Shown here: one piece after another, positions 1 through 12,900 of the stretch | How positions within the stretch are numbered: the stretch's first letter is position 1 | How the letters are laid out: each line of letters opens with the position of its first letter | NCBI RefSeq assembly: GCF_021462225.1 | Contig: NC_061804.1 | Location: 13,992,740-14,056,739 of the forward strand | Source: Girardinichthys multiradiatus | Taxonomy: Eukaryota > Chordata > Actinopteri > Cyprinodontiformes > Goodeidae | Reading direction: 5' to 3' | DNA length: 64,000 nt | Program-made: the position numbers and the translations under genes | Notes under the pieces: model-generated | Database searches by the model: none | Told to the model about the DNA's origin: nothing | Seen by the model: only the letters and a program-made list of their open reading frames with translations

Positions 1-825
1 TACTTGACACTGGACTTCTGGCATTTTTGCATTTCCTTCTCCCCAGTCTTCCTCCAGACTCTGGTACCTTGACTTCCGAATGACATGCAGAATTTGCTTT
101 CATCCGAAAAAAGTACTTTGGACCACTGAGCAACAGTCCAGTGCTGCTTCTCCCCAGGTCTGGGGAATGCGGCACCTGTAGACCATTTCCTGCACACGCC
201 TGTGCACGGTGGCTCTGGATGTTTCTACTCCAGACTCAGTCCACTGCTTCCGCAGGTCCCCCAAGGTCTGGAATCGGCCCTTCTCCACAATCTTCCTCAG
301 GGTCCGGTCACCTCTTCTCGTTGTGCAGCGTTTTCTGCCACACGTTTTCTTCCCACAGACTTCCCACTGAGGTGCCTTGATACAGCACTCTGGGAACAGC
401 CTATTCGTTCAGAAATTTATTTCTGTGTCTTACCCTCTTGCTTGAGGGTGTCAATAGTGGCCTTCTGGACAGCAGTCAGGTCGGCAGTCTTACCCATGAT
501 TGGGGTTTTGAGTGATGAACCAGGCTGGGAGTTTTAAAGGCCTCAGGAATCTTTTGCAGGTGTTTAGAGTTAACTCGTTGATTCAGATGATTAGGTTCAT
601 AGCTCGTTTAGAGACCCTTTTAATGATATGCTAATTTTGTGAGATAGGAATTTTGGGTTTTCATGAGCTGTATGCCAAAATCATCCGTATTAAGACAATG
701 AAAGACCTGAAATATTTCAGTTAGTGTGCAATGAATCTAAAATATATGAATGTTAAATTTTCATCATGACATTATGGAAAATAATGAACTTTATCACAAT
801 ATGCTAATTTTTTGAGAAGGACCTG
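1..825 (-). mobile_element. Tc1/mariner element, copy 1 (cut by left edge)
   Basis: Right part of a Tc1 element with its terminus at 825 followed by TA (826-827). About 200 bases of inverted repeat occupy roughly 613-825 and match the ends of the copies at 14435, 17650 and 22227. The internal part is transposase in minus orientation, broken by a nonsense codon (TTA on the plus strand at 417-419), a 5-base deletion near 150-155 and the 42-base deletion described for copy 3. Position 1 corresponds to about 15168 in copy 2. It is nested in what should be intron 7 of gene A or its 3' flank. Confidence 0.9.
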
Positions 826-1742
826 TACTTCTACTCCCCTTTTCCTATTTCAGCCTATTAAGCCTTATGGTCTTGTGTATTGTTTTGTTTCTATTTTGGT
901 CCTAAATAAAAAAAATTAAAAACCTTGCAGTCCTGGTTCCATTCCTGACATAGCATGTTTTGGCAGTTTAAATAATATATTGATTTCCTTTCAAGTTTTA
1001 ATCTACATTTTAAAGTTTAGAGACTTTACTGCTACTTTTGCGTAAACTGAAATCACCTTACACATAGACGGTGTGCTCCTTACATTATGAACACATTTCT
1101 AGTCTGGTAAACTCCAAGTTGCATAGTCAGCTGCTCAGATAACACCTTGAACACTGATGTACAATGTCTGAGTATTTTACCTGACAAAGCTGTTTGTCTT
1201 GCACATGTGCATATCTACCACAACTTTATAGGTCTTCACCTTGGTCAGCTCAGACAGCTATAATAAGCTAAACATTGCCCGGTTTAAACATAACTAAATA
1301 ATCTGAAGTACATGATTACTGTACCTATGAAAGTAAGTCCATTTTAAGATCTTTCTGCATCAGACATCTTTAGAGAATGTATACATTTCTCTTTTTAGCA
1401 GCAAAATAATTATTTTTCTTTTAAAATTAAGATTATAGTTCTCAGAAATAATACTCAACCAGTTTATAATGATTTATCTTTTCAGAGATTAAATAGCTTA
1501 TAATATAAGCAGAATGCTTTTTCTTATCATGTCCCTTTTTAAACATTAAGAGAATAACAGTTCAATGATTTTTGTACTTTTTTGGGCATTTCTGTTGCTT
1601 AATGACGGCATAAATACTGGACCAATGTTAAAAGGAAGTAAAATAATTTTTACTCTAGACACGCCACCAAACAGCCGACGTGTTCCCATTACGGACATGT
1701 TCTGTACATTCTGATATATATACAGAAAAAAAGGAGTCTCAC

Positions 1743-4700
1743 TGTCAGGGATAAACTGGATGAGCAGAAGAACGCCTCCTCCGATAATGAGGAATGTTGA
1801 CAGAATTGCTCTACGTGGACATTTCCTCAGCAGACAAGTAGAAACAATGTAGGCGGGTACTTCAGTGATAGCTGATAAAAAACAATTCATAAAAGGGTTG
1901 CCACTCAGGTTAGATGTGTTCAGGGATAAGCCAAAATACCCAATGTTTATTGCCATCCTGAAAAGACAAAAAGAATGTCAGAATGAAGTTCATATCCAAA
2001 TGTTTACAGTCAAAGACTATACAAGGGACAGACACTTTGGTTTATGTATATTTTTCTATTTTGTATGAAAACTGTCTGCTCATTTATCCATATACGAATG
2101 AACTAGGTTGCGTCATGTGTCTCGTTCCCAAAGCTTGAAAAAACATAATTAAGAACATTTTGTTCTCACCACAAAAGGAGACACATCAGTGTGATGCATC
2201 TGAGTTTACTGGACTTCAGGACATCGATCATGGTGTATTTCTTCCCAGGAAGAATTTCCTCAACCTAAAATCAAGGTTACAATTTAGACAAATGCCAAAT
2301 AAAACATCTGAAATTGATCATGCAAGTTGACACAAACATAAAATGTTTTTAGTTATGAGATGATACCCACAAAATTATCAAGAAACTCTACGATCGCAGA
2401 CTTATTTATTTTATTGCAACTTTATGCAAAAATCAAAACAAAGTAGTACCTATACCTATGAAGTGGAAGGAAAGTTATATATGATTTTTAAAAATGAATG
2501 TAGAAACTGGTGTATTTCAGCAAATCAGTGCTATGTAGATCTCCCTTGCACTGTGATTACAGCTGCAATATTTTTTGGAGACTGTCTCTATAAGCTCTGC
2601 ACATACACTACTGGTCAAAGGTTTTAGTATGTCTTTCTCATTTAATGGTTTTCTTTATGTTTATGACTATTTCCATTATACGTAGATTCTCAATGAAGGC
2701 ATCAAAATAGTTAATGAACACATATGCAATTATGTAGCAAACCAAATATTGTAAAATAACTTTAAATATGTTATAATTTAGAATCCTTAAAGTAGCAATT
2801 TGCTGTAATGACTGAAATATTAAACTTTGACCATCTCTCAATGAACGTCTGGGAAGTTCTTTCAAGACTCTTTGAAAACCATTTCAGGTTACCACCTCAT
2901 GAAGCTCATGGAGAGAATACCAAGAGATCAAATCAGTAATCAAAGCAAATGGTGGCTATTTTGTAATAATCTAAAATATAAAAATGTTTAGAGTTATTTC
3001 ACACTTTTTGTTTACTGCATAATTCCATGTGTCTACATTCACAGGGTTGTTGTCTCTGGTGAGAATCTACAACTTAAATAGTCCTTAAAATATAGAGACC
3101 TATTAAGTGAGAAAGGTGTTCTAAAACCTTTGACCAGTGGTATATAAAGACAGAACTTTTTGACCAATCTTGTTTGAAAAAAAACCAAAAAAAACTCAAG
3201 CTCAGTCAGCCCAGATGTTGAATATTTGTAAACATACATTTTCAAGTCCTGATACAGATTTTCATTTGGATTTAGTTCTTGAATTTGACTGGGCCATTTT
3301 AACACATGGATATGCTTTGATCTAAACCACTCCAGTTGAACCTCTGACTGTATGTTTACTGTCTTTGTCCAGCTGGAATGGGGAAGTCCCATTCTTTCTC
3401 AAGTCTTTTGCAGGCTCCAATAGATTTTCTTTCAGAATTTGGAATGTATTTATCTCCATCCATCTTTCTATAAGTTTGACCTTCTTTCCTGTGGCTGAAT
3501 AAGAAAAGCATGACGCTGCCTCTATCAAGATTCAGTGTGGGGATACATGGTGATGTACAGTTGTTTTTTTACCACACACATTTTTGCATGTAGGTCAAAA
3601 GTAAAATTTTGGTCTCACCTAACCAGACCCTAAATACAGTATGCACAGCACACTTTTCAATGTTTCCTTGTAAAAAGCTTTGAAAAATCCTTTTCCTTTA
3701 ACTTAGCAATTATGCATTACTTTGTAATGGTCTAGCACATAAAATACTAATAAAATGCATTGTCGTTTGTGGGTGTAATGTGACAAAATGTCAAAATGTT
3801 CAAGGGCTTGAAAACTTTTGTAAAACACTGCATAAACTAAATCTAAGAATCTGAAGCAAATACGTCTTTAATAATATTATACCTACACTATCCAGCAATT
3901 TCATTTAATTTCATATATAAATATTCCATTCCTAAAACTTGACATTAAGGAGTAAAAATCAAAAATGCTTTTTAGTGCTGAAGCAAAGCGAAATGCTGGA
4001 TAACGGTTGAGCCATTTCTTAACTTAGACTAGCAGAAAACAATAAATCAATAAAGGAAACTAGTGTTACTGCGTGAAATAAACAATCAGCTTGATTCCAT
4101 TCATTCAATCAGCCTTATCACTCAGTAACTACTTTCAAGTAAAACTTACAGTTAAATTTTCCTCTGTGTTTAAAGCTACTAAATCATCCCTTTCTGTAAA
4201 AGGTACATCAGTGATGAAATTTGTGGCGAGAACGGCACAGTGTTGCACCAGCTATACTCTGGCCACCGGGTATAAACGCTAGACAGATGGATGCGATTAA
4301 AACACATGATCATATCATACTTTTCTTAACATCTCAAAAGAAAACCCGCAATGTCAACCAACTGAATAAGTGCTGATTAAAGTAAATAGCGGTAACGACA
4401 CATCAATCTCACCTCAGATTCTTTAAAGATTACTGACGGTGTCTGCACTTTGTTTTTTCTTGCAGCATCTCTCACAATCAACTCTGCCTCCGTCACTCTT
4501 CCCTGAGTGATCAGCCACCGAGGCGACTCTGGGATGAACCTGAACAAACAATTTGAAGTGTTCAGCACATTTTCAACATTAGCTCAGAAATTAGCGACTG
4601 CACTGACATACATACCACCACAAAGGGATGTAAACCACAGAGGTTGCTGACAGAACTGCTAACAGAGTTCTCCAGTCTCTGATGCCATATGCAATCCAAG

Positions 4701-7403
4701 GAAGTGTCATGTAACCGATGCAGTAAAAAAGGAAGGCCCCGAGAGTTGTAAAGAGAACTCGCATGGTTTTACTCAACAACTCTGTACCTGTTAGAGAAAT
4801 ACATAAAATGCACTTATAAACAAGCAGTGAAAGTCATAAATGTCTTTTTGTTCTTAGGACAGTGATTCGATTTCAATTAAGTCTACTTTGGTTGTTATTA
4901 GATCACACCTTTAGGTCAGCATGTACTTACCCAGTACAAATGCAGAAATGTAGATGGATATCTGAGAAGCTCCAACAAAGAGGAACATGACACAGAAAAT
5001 TTTCCAAGACTGAGAGAATGATTGAAGCAGAACAGAGAGAGACTGAGCCCCAAGAGACATGAAAACAACTTTTTTTCTCCCAAACCTGAAGAAAAAATGC
5101 AAGTCATTTACAGGTTAATTTCAGTACATTTTTCAAAACACTATTTCAATAATTCAGTTCAAATAGTGAAACCTATCTTATATCGTTTTATTACACACAG
5201 CTTGTTGTATTTCAACATTTTATTTATTTCAATATTAATGATTATGGTTTACAGCTAATGGAAATCCAAAATAACCTATACACTAGACAGCTGGCATGGC
5301 TGTTGTTCAGCAGAGAGTCTCTACAAAGAGTGTAATTACTGCATAAGGTAATTTCTAAAGAAGCTAGCTGTTTATAGAACAGCCCTATGCAAGGATATTG
5401 ATAGAAAGTTCAGTATAAGGAAAAGGTGTGGTTGAAATTGTGCACAAGCAACAGGGGTAACTGCAGGATTTCTCAGATACCAGGCCATCACATTGTCTAC
5501 AACCATCGCTTGCTTTTTTTAAAGCCACTATCGACCAAAGAGGGCATCAAAGGCATAAGCGAAAAAAGGACTGAATTGTTGCTCAGAATTCTAAAGTCCA
5601 CTTTTTAGATGCAAGTAAATTTTGCACTTAATTTTAAAATGTCCCAGAAAAAGTCCCAGAGTCTGGAGGAAGAGTGGAGAGGCATATCCAAGTTGCTTGA
5701 GTTCCAATGTGAAGTTTCCACGGTCAGTGATGCTTTAGGGAGCCATACCATCTGCTGGTGATGGTCTCCTGTGTTTTATCAAATCCAAAGTCAGTGCTGC
5801 CCTCTACCAGAATATTTGAGAGCAAGTTATGCTTCCATGTTCTGTCAAGCTTGACGGAAATGCTGGAATCCTGTTGGATTTTATTTTCCAGCCAAATTTG
5901 CCACCTGTCCACACTGCCAAAAGTATCAAAACCTGTTGTAATGACGCTGGTATGATGGTAACAGTCTAACTCTTTAATCTTAGAAAATGTGAATCCATTG
6001 AGCAGTGCCTGTGTTTTTAATAGTTACTGTGATGTCAACATCTGGACTTGGTAACTGGTAAACTGTCTGGAATACCAAATTTTTGACAAGTAATTGACTG
6101 TTTATTTTATGGTTTGTAATCTGTCTTTTGCACTTGTAATTATAATGACGTGTTGTTGACCTCTGTACAGGTCATGGACATACTTTTTACTTGGCTGACA
6201 TTTCTGAATTAAAAATCTTTTTTATTGGTCTTATGAAATATTACATTTGTCTGAGAGACAGTTTTCCATAAATAATAATCATCAAAATTAACTGAAATAA
6301 AATGATAAAATATTTCACTCTTTTTAAATTCTTTTTAAATTGAGTTACTGAAATAAATAAACTTTTTTTATTTTATAAAGAGGCAAAACAATAATAAAAT
6401 ATACAATTCCTTATAAATATTATGCTGCAAAGACAACAACATCTCATACTATATTTTACCAAGTGAAAGAAAAATACTTATAGGTCATACTGAGAAGAAG
6501 AAAATAGATTCGAACTGGACATAGGATGCAGATTCAAGTCACAATGTTGTAGATCACCCATTTAAATATGCATTTACTATAACAGAAGATGGCGCTGTCG
6601 TCTTCATCAGCAATCGATTGAGCAACCTTTACTACATGGTTTCATCAGAACCTTATTTTCTTAAAGCAACAGTCAAGTTTTCTATGCCAGAGTCAGACAA
6701 AATTACACACATTACAGACCGGTGCTACACAGAGAATTGTGCAACTCATAAATAGACAAACACAATTAAAAGTAATTATACCAATTTATTAAGTTGTAAA
6801 TAAAGAAGGAAATACCTGTCAGAAAGCTGTCCTGAGATCAGGGACCCAAAAAGGTATCCCACAAAGAGGGTTGAGGATGCAAATGGAACTTTCCATTGGT
6901 TGTCACAGACAAGGTTCCACTGTAAAGACATAAAAATCAGGGACTGCTATAAAAACAACAGAGAGTAGCAGAACTTCAACAAAAAAACAAAACAAATGCA
7001 CCTCCATACTGACCTCAGTGACTATTGTGGACTGGTAGATGTCTTTGCTGTAGTTCCATCCATCTAAACATCTTTCTTGTGACAGATTTGTGAGATTAAC
7101 ATCCCTTTCAGGAATATAACCCTCGTCAGAAAGATTTTTAACCACAGCCAGAGTATATCTGCTGCACTGGCTCTGAACTTCTTCTCCACCCACCGTTGTG
7201 AAAGGAATGATGGCATTTCTCCACTCCTCCGTCAGGTTGATTTCTGGAATGAGACAACTGTGCTTTGGAGCTGCTCCTGCAAAGATGATGTAAAGTCCAT
7301 TGAATCCAGTTGACACAAAAACTGTGTTCAAGAGGAAGAATGTGACCCAGAAGTAAGGACCCATTTGTCCAAGAAACGCAGTCTCTTCATCATAGTCTCC
7401 CAT
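1743..7403 (-). CDS. slc22a4/slc22a5-like: SLC22 OCTN-like transporter, gene A (exons 1-7; 3' part beyond left edge)
   Basis: Membrane transporter of the SLC22 family, closest in pattern to the carnitine/organic cation transporters OCTN1/OCTN2. Exons on the minus strand, 5' to 3': 7014-7403, 6816-6919, 4931-5085, 4616-4787, 4413-4539, 2170-2264, 1743-1957; all have AG/GT borders and join in frame. The start [13 protein letters not shown] aligns with the OCTN N-terminus MRDYDEVTAFLGE, which fixes the ATG at 7403. Exon 1 holds TM1 and a glycosylation-rich loop (NLT, NLS, NLT, NYS). Exon 2 ends in GQLSDR and exon 3 begins with FGRKK, together the MFS motif A. Exon 5 has [14 protein letters not shown]. 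Exon 6 is 95 bases, one codon shorter than in the neighbours. Exons 8-10 were not found between 828 and 1742; with a Tc1 copy filling 1-825 they probably lie further left. If they are absent there, the gene is truncated. Substrate cannot be read from sequence. Confidence 0.88.
2606..3142. mobile_element. Short inverted-repeat (MITE-like) Tc1 derivative
   Basis: 537-base element with TA on both sides (2604-2605, 3143-3144). The ends read CACTACTGGTCAAAGG and CCTTTGACCAGTGGTA, and imperfect inverted similarity runs about 200 bases inward from each end, with only a short middle and no transposase frame. This is a non-autonomous derivative of a Tc1 family that I recognise by its TGGTCAAA...TTTTAGAACAC end. 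It lies in intron 5 of gene A. Confidence 0.75.
3180..3830 (-). mobile_element. Degenerate Tc1-like remnant (family with CCTTGCAAAA ends)
   Basis: On the minus strand a decayed transposase C-terminus is legible at about 3180-3345 ([13 protein letters not shown], then a relict of DLNPIENLW). Sequence around 3400-3620 matches the middle of the same element, and 3790-3830 resembles its terminus. Many indels; not functional. Related remnants lie at 29745-30370 and 52330-53340. Confidence 0.6.
3831..4412. other. Intron 5 remainder of gene A, nothing recognised
   Basis: AT-rich intronic sequence between the Tc1 remnant and exon 5. No exon, repeat family or RNA gene seen. Confidence 0.5.
5641..5960 (+). 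mobile_element. Degenerate Tc1-like transposase remnant
   Basis: Plus-strand sequence keeps the order of a Tc1 transposase centre: a relict of RVWRKSG-type sequence, then SVMVWG-like, FIKSKV-like and FQQDLAPAH-like segments, all disrupted. It belongs to a family related to, but distinct from, the four main copies. It is in intron 2 of gene A, opposite to the gene's strand. Confidence 0.6.
5961..6815. other. Intron 2 remainder of gene A, nothing recognised
   Basis: Very AT-rich sequence with no gene, known repeat or RNA seen. Confidence 0.5.
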
Positions 7404-8854
7404 TTCCCCCCCTTTGAATAAAACAACCTCTCTTCTTCTTTTAGAGAGTGAAATGTGGTGTCCCTCTTCAAGTCTTCAGCTTAATGCAGGAGTTATAGGG
7501 GTGAGCTCTCTGTGGGGTAGAATGGACTGGTCCCTTTGGTGGGCTGGAGTCAGAATTGAAAAATTTCCATTTCCAAGTCCTGTGAGAGTATTAAACCAGT
7601 TGTGCAGAGATCAAGTTTCCATCCCAAATTGAAAACCTCTTAAAGGCTAGTTGAACCACTAAGACCCTCACTAAGTGATTTGTTTTGCTGCAAGTAAAAT
7701 AATCTAAAGCCTCGTAGTACCCATTCTACTGTACGTACCCAGCTCCCCACACTACTGTGAAAAGGTTCCTGCTGTGGTATTTTCTCTAAACAGCATTCCT
7801 CACTTTTAAATACTCCCAAGAAGGCCACATGACTGTACTCTAAATATCGCTAAGTAGTGTTAAGACTCCTGTTGAATTGTGTTAAAACAGACTGTTGAGG
7901 CAGACCTGTCTTTATGGAGAGTTCTGCTGAAACTGTATCAACCTTGCATGTTTGCTTTACTATCTTTAAGATAAAGCGCTAACTCACATGGTCCCTGAGA
8001 AACTACACATATTTTACAGACCAACATTTGTGAAATGGCACATAAACACTTTGCCATAGAATGGGTACTAATGTTTGCAAAGCTGTATTTTTGGAAATTA
8101 CAAAAACAATGACCTACTGTATGTACAATCCTGTATTCCTGTACTTAAAGACAGGGACTCTAGAGGGAGACATTAAATTCTGGGTCTTGCAGAGCAGCCA
8201 CTGCTGCTGTATTACATAATCAGTTTTAACGAAATTAATCTCATCTGTGTTGGTGGACAAAGAAAAAGGAACTTCTGTGCATTCTGCTGGAGGAGTGGAC
8301 TGATATCTATACTGCTTTTGAGGGCTTTAATGCAAGTCCAGACACAAACATTTAAAAAAGACCAAGAGTTGAAACATAAATGCTATGATGTGAATAATTT
8401 CTAGGAATTTCCACCTCATACACTGTGAAAACTCTTGACATTCCAGTAGTCCCATCATTCTCCTCAATGCTACACCCATTGTGGCATTGTTAATTACTTT
8501 AATTGGTGCGTTGATTAATAATAATCAGGAATGCACTGTTATAAAAGAGTTAACAGACTTGCATTATCTCCACTTCCAGTTTGATTATTGTAATCTTTAA
8601 CAGTTTTGTTCCACAGTTACAAGCCCTTTGATTCTTAATAAGATTAGATCATGCTCATTTGAGTCTTTTATCCTCCATTGACAACGAATCAAACTTTCAA
8701 ATTCAAACACATCTGGCAGCTGGTTTTAGGTTGATGACAGCGAAAGACAAGATGCTTCCACTATAATAAAGGTTGAAAAGTTTAAATAAAAAGTTTGGAG
8801 TCATGTGAAAAAGTAGGAGTTCCCTTCAATTTTCTGTTCTTTAAAAATTATCTC
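7404..8854. other. Upstream flank of gene A, nothing recognised
   Basis: Non-coding region upstream of the gene A start. It must hold the promoter and any 5' UTR, but I could not identify a TATA box, CpG island or non-coding first exon. Short open frames here have no recognisable similarity. Confidence 0.5.
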
Positions 8855-8866
8855 ACAAATCAATGT

Positions 8867-9490
8867 ACTCGTACTCGTACTCGTCGTCTTCCGCTTATCC
8901 GGGACCGGGTCGCGGGGGCAGCAGACTCAGCAGAGACGCCCAGATGTCCCTCTCTCCAGACACCTCCTCCAGTTCCTCCAGGGGGAGCCCAAGGCGTTCC
9001 CAGGACAGCCGAGAGACATAGTCCCTCCAGCGTGTCCTGGGCCGTCCCCTGGGCCTCCTCCCGGTGGGACGTGCCTGGAACACCTCCCGAGGAAGGCGTC
9101 CAGGAGGCATCCGGTATAGATGCCCGAGCCACCTTAACTGGCTCCTCTCGATGTGGAGGAGCAGTGGCTCTACTCCGAGCCCCTCCCGGATGGCCGAGCT
9201 CCTCACCCTATCTCTAAGGGAGTGCCCGGCCACCCTACGGAGGAAGCTCATTTCAGCCGCTTGTATCCGGGATCTCGTTCTTTTGGTCATGACCCAAAGT
9301 TCATGGCCATAGGTGAGGGTAGGAACGTAGACCGACCGGTAAATTGAGAGCTTTGTTTTTCGGCTCAGCTCTCTCTTCACCACAACGGACCGGCACAGCG
9401 CCCCCATTACTGTGGCAGCCGCATCGATCCGTCTGTCGATCTCCCGCTCCATTCTTCCCTCACTCGTGAACAAGACCCCGAGATACTTGA
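8867..9490 (-). mobile_element. 5'-truncated Rex3/RTE-clade LINE with perfect target-site duplication
   Basis: 624-base insertion on the minus strand encoding the C-terminal part of an RTE-type reverse transcriptase protein (about 9485 down to 8895; motifs FKYLGVLFTSEGR, LTYGHELWVMT, QLRWLGHLYRMP, RGRPRTRWRDY). The 3' end is an (ACTCGT)-like tail at 8867-8884. It is flanked by a perfect 12-base direct repeat, ACAAATCAATGT, at 8855-8866 and 9491-9502. The frame is open to its end, so the insertion is fairly young. Confidence 0.92.
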
Positions 9491-9502
9491 ACAAATCAAT
9501 GT

Positions 9503-9976
9503 CTAATAAAGATTTTTCATCTATAGGAAATAAATTAGTTATTCACAGGTAAAATGATCTTGCTTTAACAATTACATAAATTATATAAATTGTGCAATAT
9601 CTGCTTAAGTTATGTAATATTTAAATAAAAAAATTCAGTCTGTTCGGTATTGTTCTGTGAATACCAGTCCAATATGGCGATGGTATTAGAACAATAGATG
9701 AAAGAGTAATTTTAACACTGGCATTCTCAAAACAACAAATTCTGCACACATATGGAATAAATTCACAACAGCTTCTCCTTAAAATATAAGAATTTATTTT
9801 CAAAAATAATTTCACTCCATGTTAAACATATTTCAGTTAACAAATCCTTCACTGGACTAGAACAATTCAACTAAAGCTACAAAGCAAAATTAAGGAATGA
9901 ACTGTATACAAATAAGGAAAACGGGGGAACCAATAAAAATGATTGAAAACCATAATCAATATAATTCTGCAGTGAT
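9503..9976. other. Spacer between two LINEs, nothing recognised
   Basis: AT-rich DNA without recognised features. Confidence 0.4.
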
Positions 9977-12900
9977 ATTCAATTCAATTCAATTCAATTC
10001 AATTCAAAAATACTTTATTCATCCCAAAGGGAAATTAAATGTTGTTGTAGCTCATATTATGAGGGTTTCCTCAAAGAGCAGTTGTAGATGCTGATGGCTG
10101 TGGGCAGGAAGGATCTCCTGTAGAGCTCCGTCTTACAGCAGATCTGAAGAAGCCTCTGACTGAAGACACTCTGTTGTTGTAGGACAGTCTCATGAAGAGG
10201 ATGCTCAGGGTTCTCCATAATGTTCTTCATTTTATGAAGAATCCGTCTTTTCACAATGTTCTCCAGAGGTTCCAGAGGAGTCCCCAGAACAGAGCCAGCC
10301 TTCTTTATTAGCTTGTTGAGCTTGTTTAAGTCCCTGGCTCTGATGCTGCTTCCCCAGCAGATGATGGCAGAAGAGATCACACTTTCCACAACAGACTTAA
10401 AGAAGACATGCAGCATCTTGCTGCAAACACCAAAGGACCTAAGCTTCCTCAAGAAGTACAGTCTGCTCTGTCCCTTCTTGTAGATGGCTTCACAGTTGCA
10501 TCTCCACTCTAGTCTGTTGTCCAGGTGAACACCGAGGTATTTATACTCCTCCGCCACCTCCACTTCTTCTCCCATGATAGAAATAGTTTTTTGACTTATT
10601 CCTGTTTCTCTTAAAATCTACAATCATCTCCTTTGTTTTAGTCACGTTCAAAATGAGATGATTGTTTCTACACCATGCCACAAAGAGGTCCACCACCTTC
10701 CTGTACTCAGCTTCTTGTCCATCTCTGATCCACCCAACAACTGCAGAATCATCCGAGTACTTCTGCAGACGACAGGAGTCTGGTCCTAGAGGTCTGAGGT
10801 GTACAGAGTGAAGAGGAATGGTGAAAGTACTGTCCCCTGTGGTGCTCCTCTGCTGCTGACTACCTGGTTAGACACATAACCCTTCAGTCTCACAAACTGT
10901 GGTCTGTTTGTCAGGTAGTCTTTGATCCAGGAGATTGTTGAGGCCTCCACCTGAGTCTTCTGGAGTTTCTGACAAACCAAATCAGGTTGAATTGTGTTAA
11001 ATGCACTGGAGAAATCAAAGAACATGATCCTCACAGTGCTGCTGGCTTTGTCCAGATGACAGTGGGTTTGTTGAAGCAGGTGTATGATGGCATCTTCAAC
11101 TCCAACTCTACAGCAATAAGCAAACTGAAAGGGGTCCTGATGGTTTACTGTTTGCTTACTCAGGTGGGCAAACAGGAGTCTCTCTAGGACCTTCATGATA
11201 TGGGATGTCAGGGCAACAGGTCTATAGTCATTGAGGACTGATGGGTGAATTTTCTTTGGTACCGGAACACGACAGGAGGTCTTCCACAACACCGGGACTT
11301 TCTTCTGGGCCAGGGTAAGGTTGAAGAGATGCTGCAGAATCCCACAGAGCTGCTCTGCACAGGCCTTCAGGACTGTAGGGCTGATATGATCTGGACCTGC
11401 AGCCTTATTTCGATTCAGTCTCTCCAGTTGCATCTTCACTTGACTTCTTGAGACACACAGGTGGAAGGGGGAAGCAAAGGAAGCATCAGCATCTTCTGAT
11501 ATGGTTGAAGGCAAACATGTAGAAGCAGAAGGGACTAGGGCTGAGGTGGAAGATAAAACATTTGAGGTGTTACTGGACAGCTGTGGGTCCTGTGGATCAA
11601 AGGAAGGTGGAATGTCTGTTTGGCTGTGAGCAGGAGAGGAGGATGCAAAGCTTGTTTCTGAACTGAACCTATTGAAGAATGTGTTCAGTTCATTGGCTCT
11701 GTCCAGACCTTCATCGGTCCGATCATCCCTCTGCCTGAAGCCCGTGATCTTCTTCATCCCTGTCCACACATCTCTGATATTGTTTTGCTGGAGCTTGCTC
11801 TCCAGCTTCTTCTTGTACACCTCCTTGCTGTCTCTTATCTTGACTTTAAGTTGCTTCTGTAAACTCCTCAATAATTCCCTGTCTCCCTCTCTGAAGGTTC
11901 TTTTTTTCTTGTTAAGCAGGTCCTTCAGGTCACTGGTGATCCAAGGTTTGTTATTGGGGAAGCATCTCACGGTTCTGGTGGGGATGATGTTATCCACACA
12001 GAAGTTTATATAGTCGGTTACACACTCAGTCATGGCATTGATGTCCTCTCCATGTGGCTGGCACAGTGCGTCCCAGTCTGTAGCCTCAAAGCAACCTTGC
12101 AGAGCTTCTTCAGCTTCCTGTGACCATTTTCTCACAGTCCTCTTTATTACAGGTTGCCTCTGAACAAGGGGCTTATATTTCGAGCAGAGAAAAACAAGAT
12201 TGTGATCTGATTTGCCTAGAGGAGGTCTTGCTGTAGAGATGTATGAGTCCTTGACATTTGCATAAAACAAATCCAATGTTTTGTTTTTTTTGGTAGAGCA
12301 GCTGACAAACTGTTGAAACGTTGGAAGTGTAGCAGAGAGTGAAGCGTGGTTAAAATCACCAGAAATTTCCACAAAAGCATTGGGGTGTTGTGTCTGTAGC
12401 TTAGCAACAACTGAGCTGATGGCATCACATGCAGTGTCGGCAACAGCTAAAGGTGGAACGTAAACTGTTGCCAAAATAACACTGGTGAACTCTCTGGGTA
12501 AATAATATGGATGAAAACCTACTGCCAACAGTTCAATATCTGGATTGCAGAGATGACACTTCACAGTTACATGTCCTGGATGACACCATCTGTTGTTCAC
12601 AAGTACTGCCAGTCCACCTCCTTTACATTTGCCGCTCCTCTTTAAATCTCTGTCTGATCGTATGGTTAAAAAGCCCAGCAGAGAGACGCTGGAGTTGGGG
12701 ATATGATCCTGCAGCCATGTCTCAGTAAAACACATAATACTGCATGCCCGGTACTCTGGATGGGTCCTTTGTAGGGCTTGGAGTTCATCCAACTTGTTTC
12801 CCAACGATCTCACATTGCCCATCATAATTAACGGAAGAGATGGTTTGAACTTCCTCCTTCTCTCTCTTCTCTTAGCTCCTGCTCTGCATTGACGGCGTCT

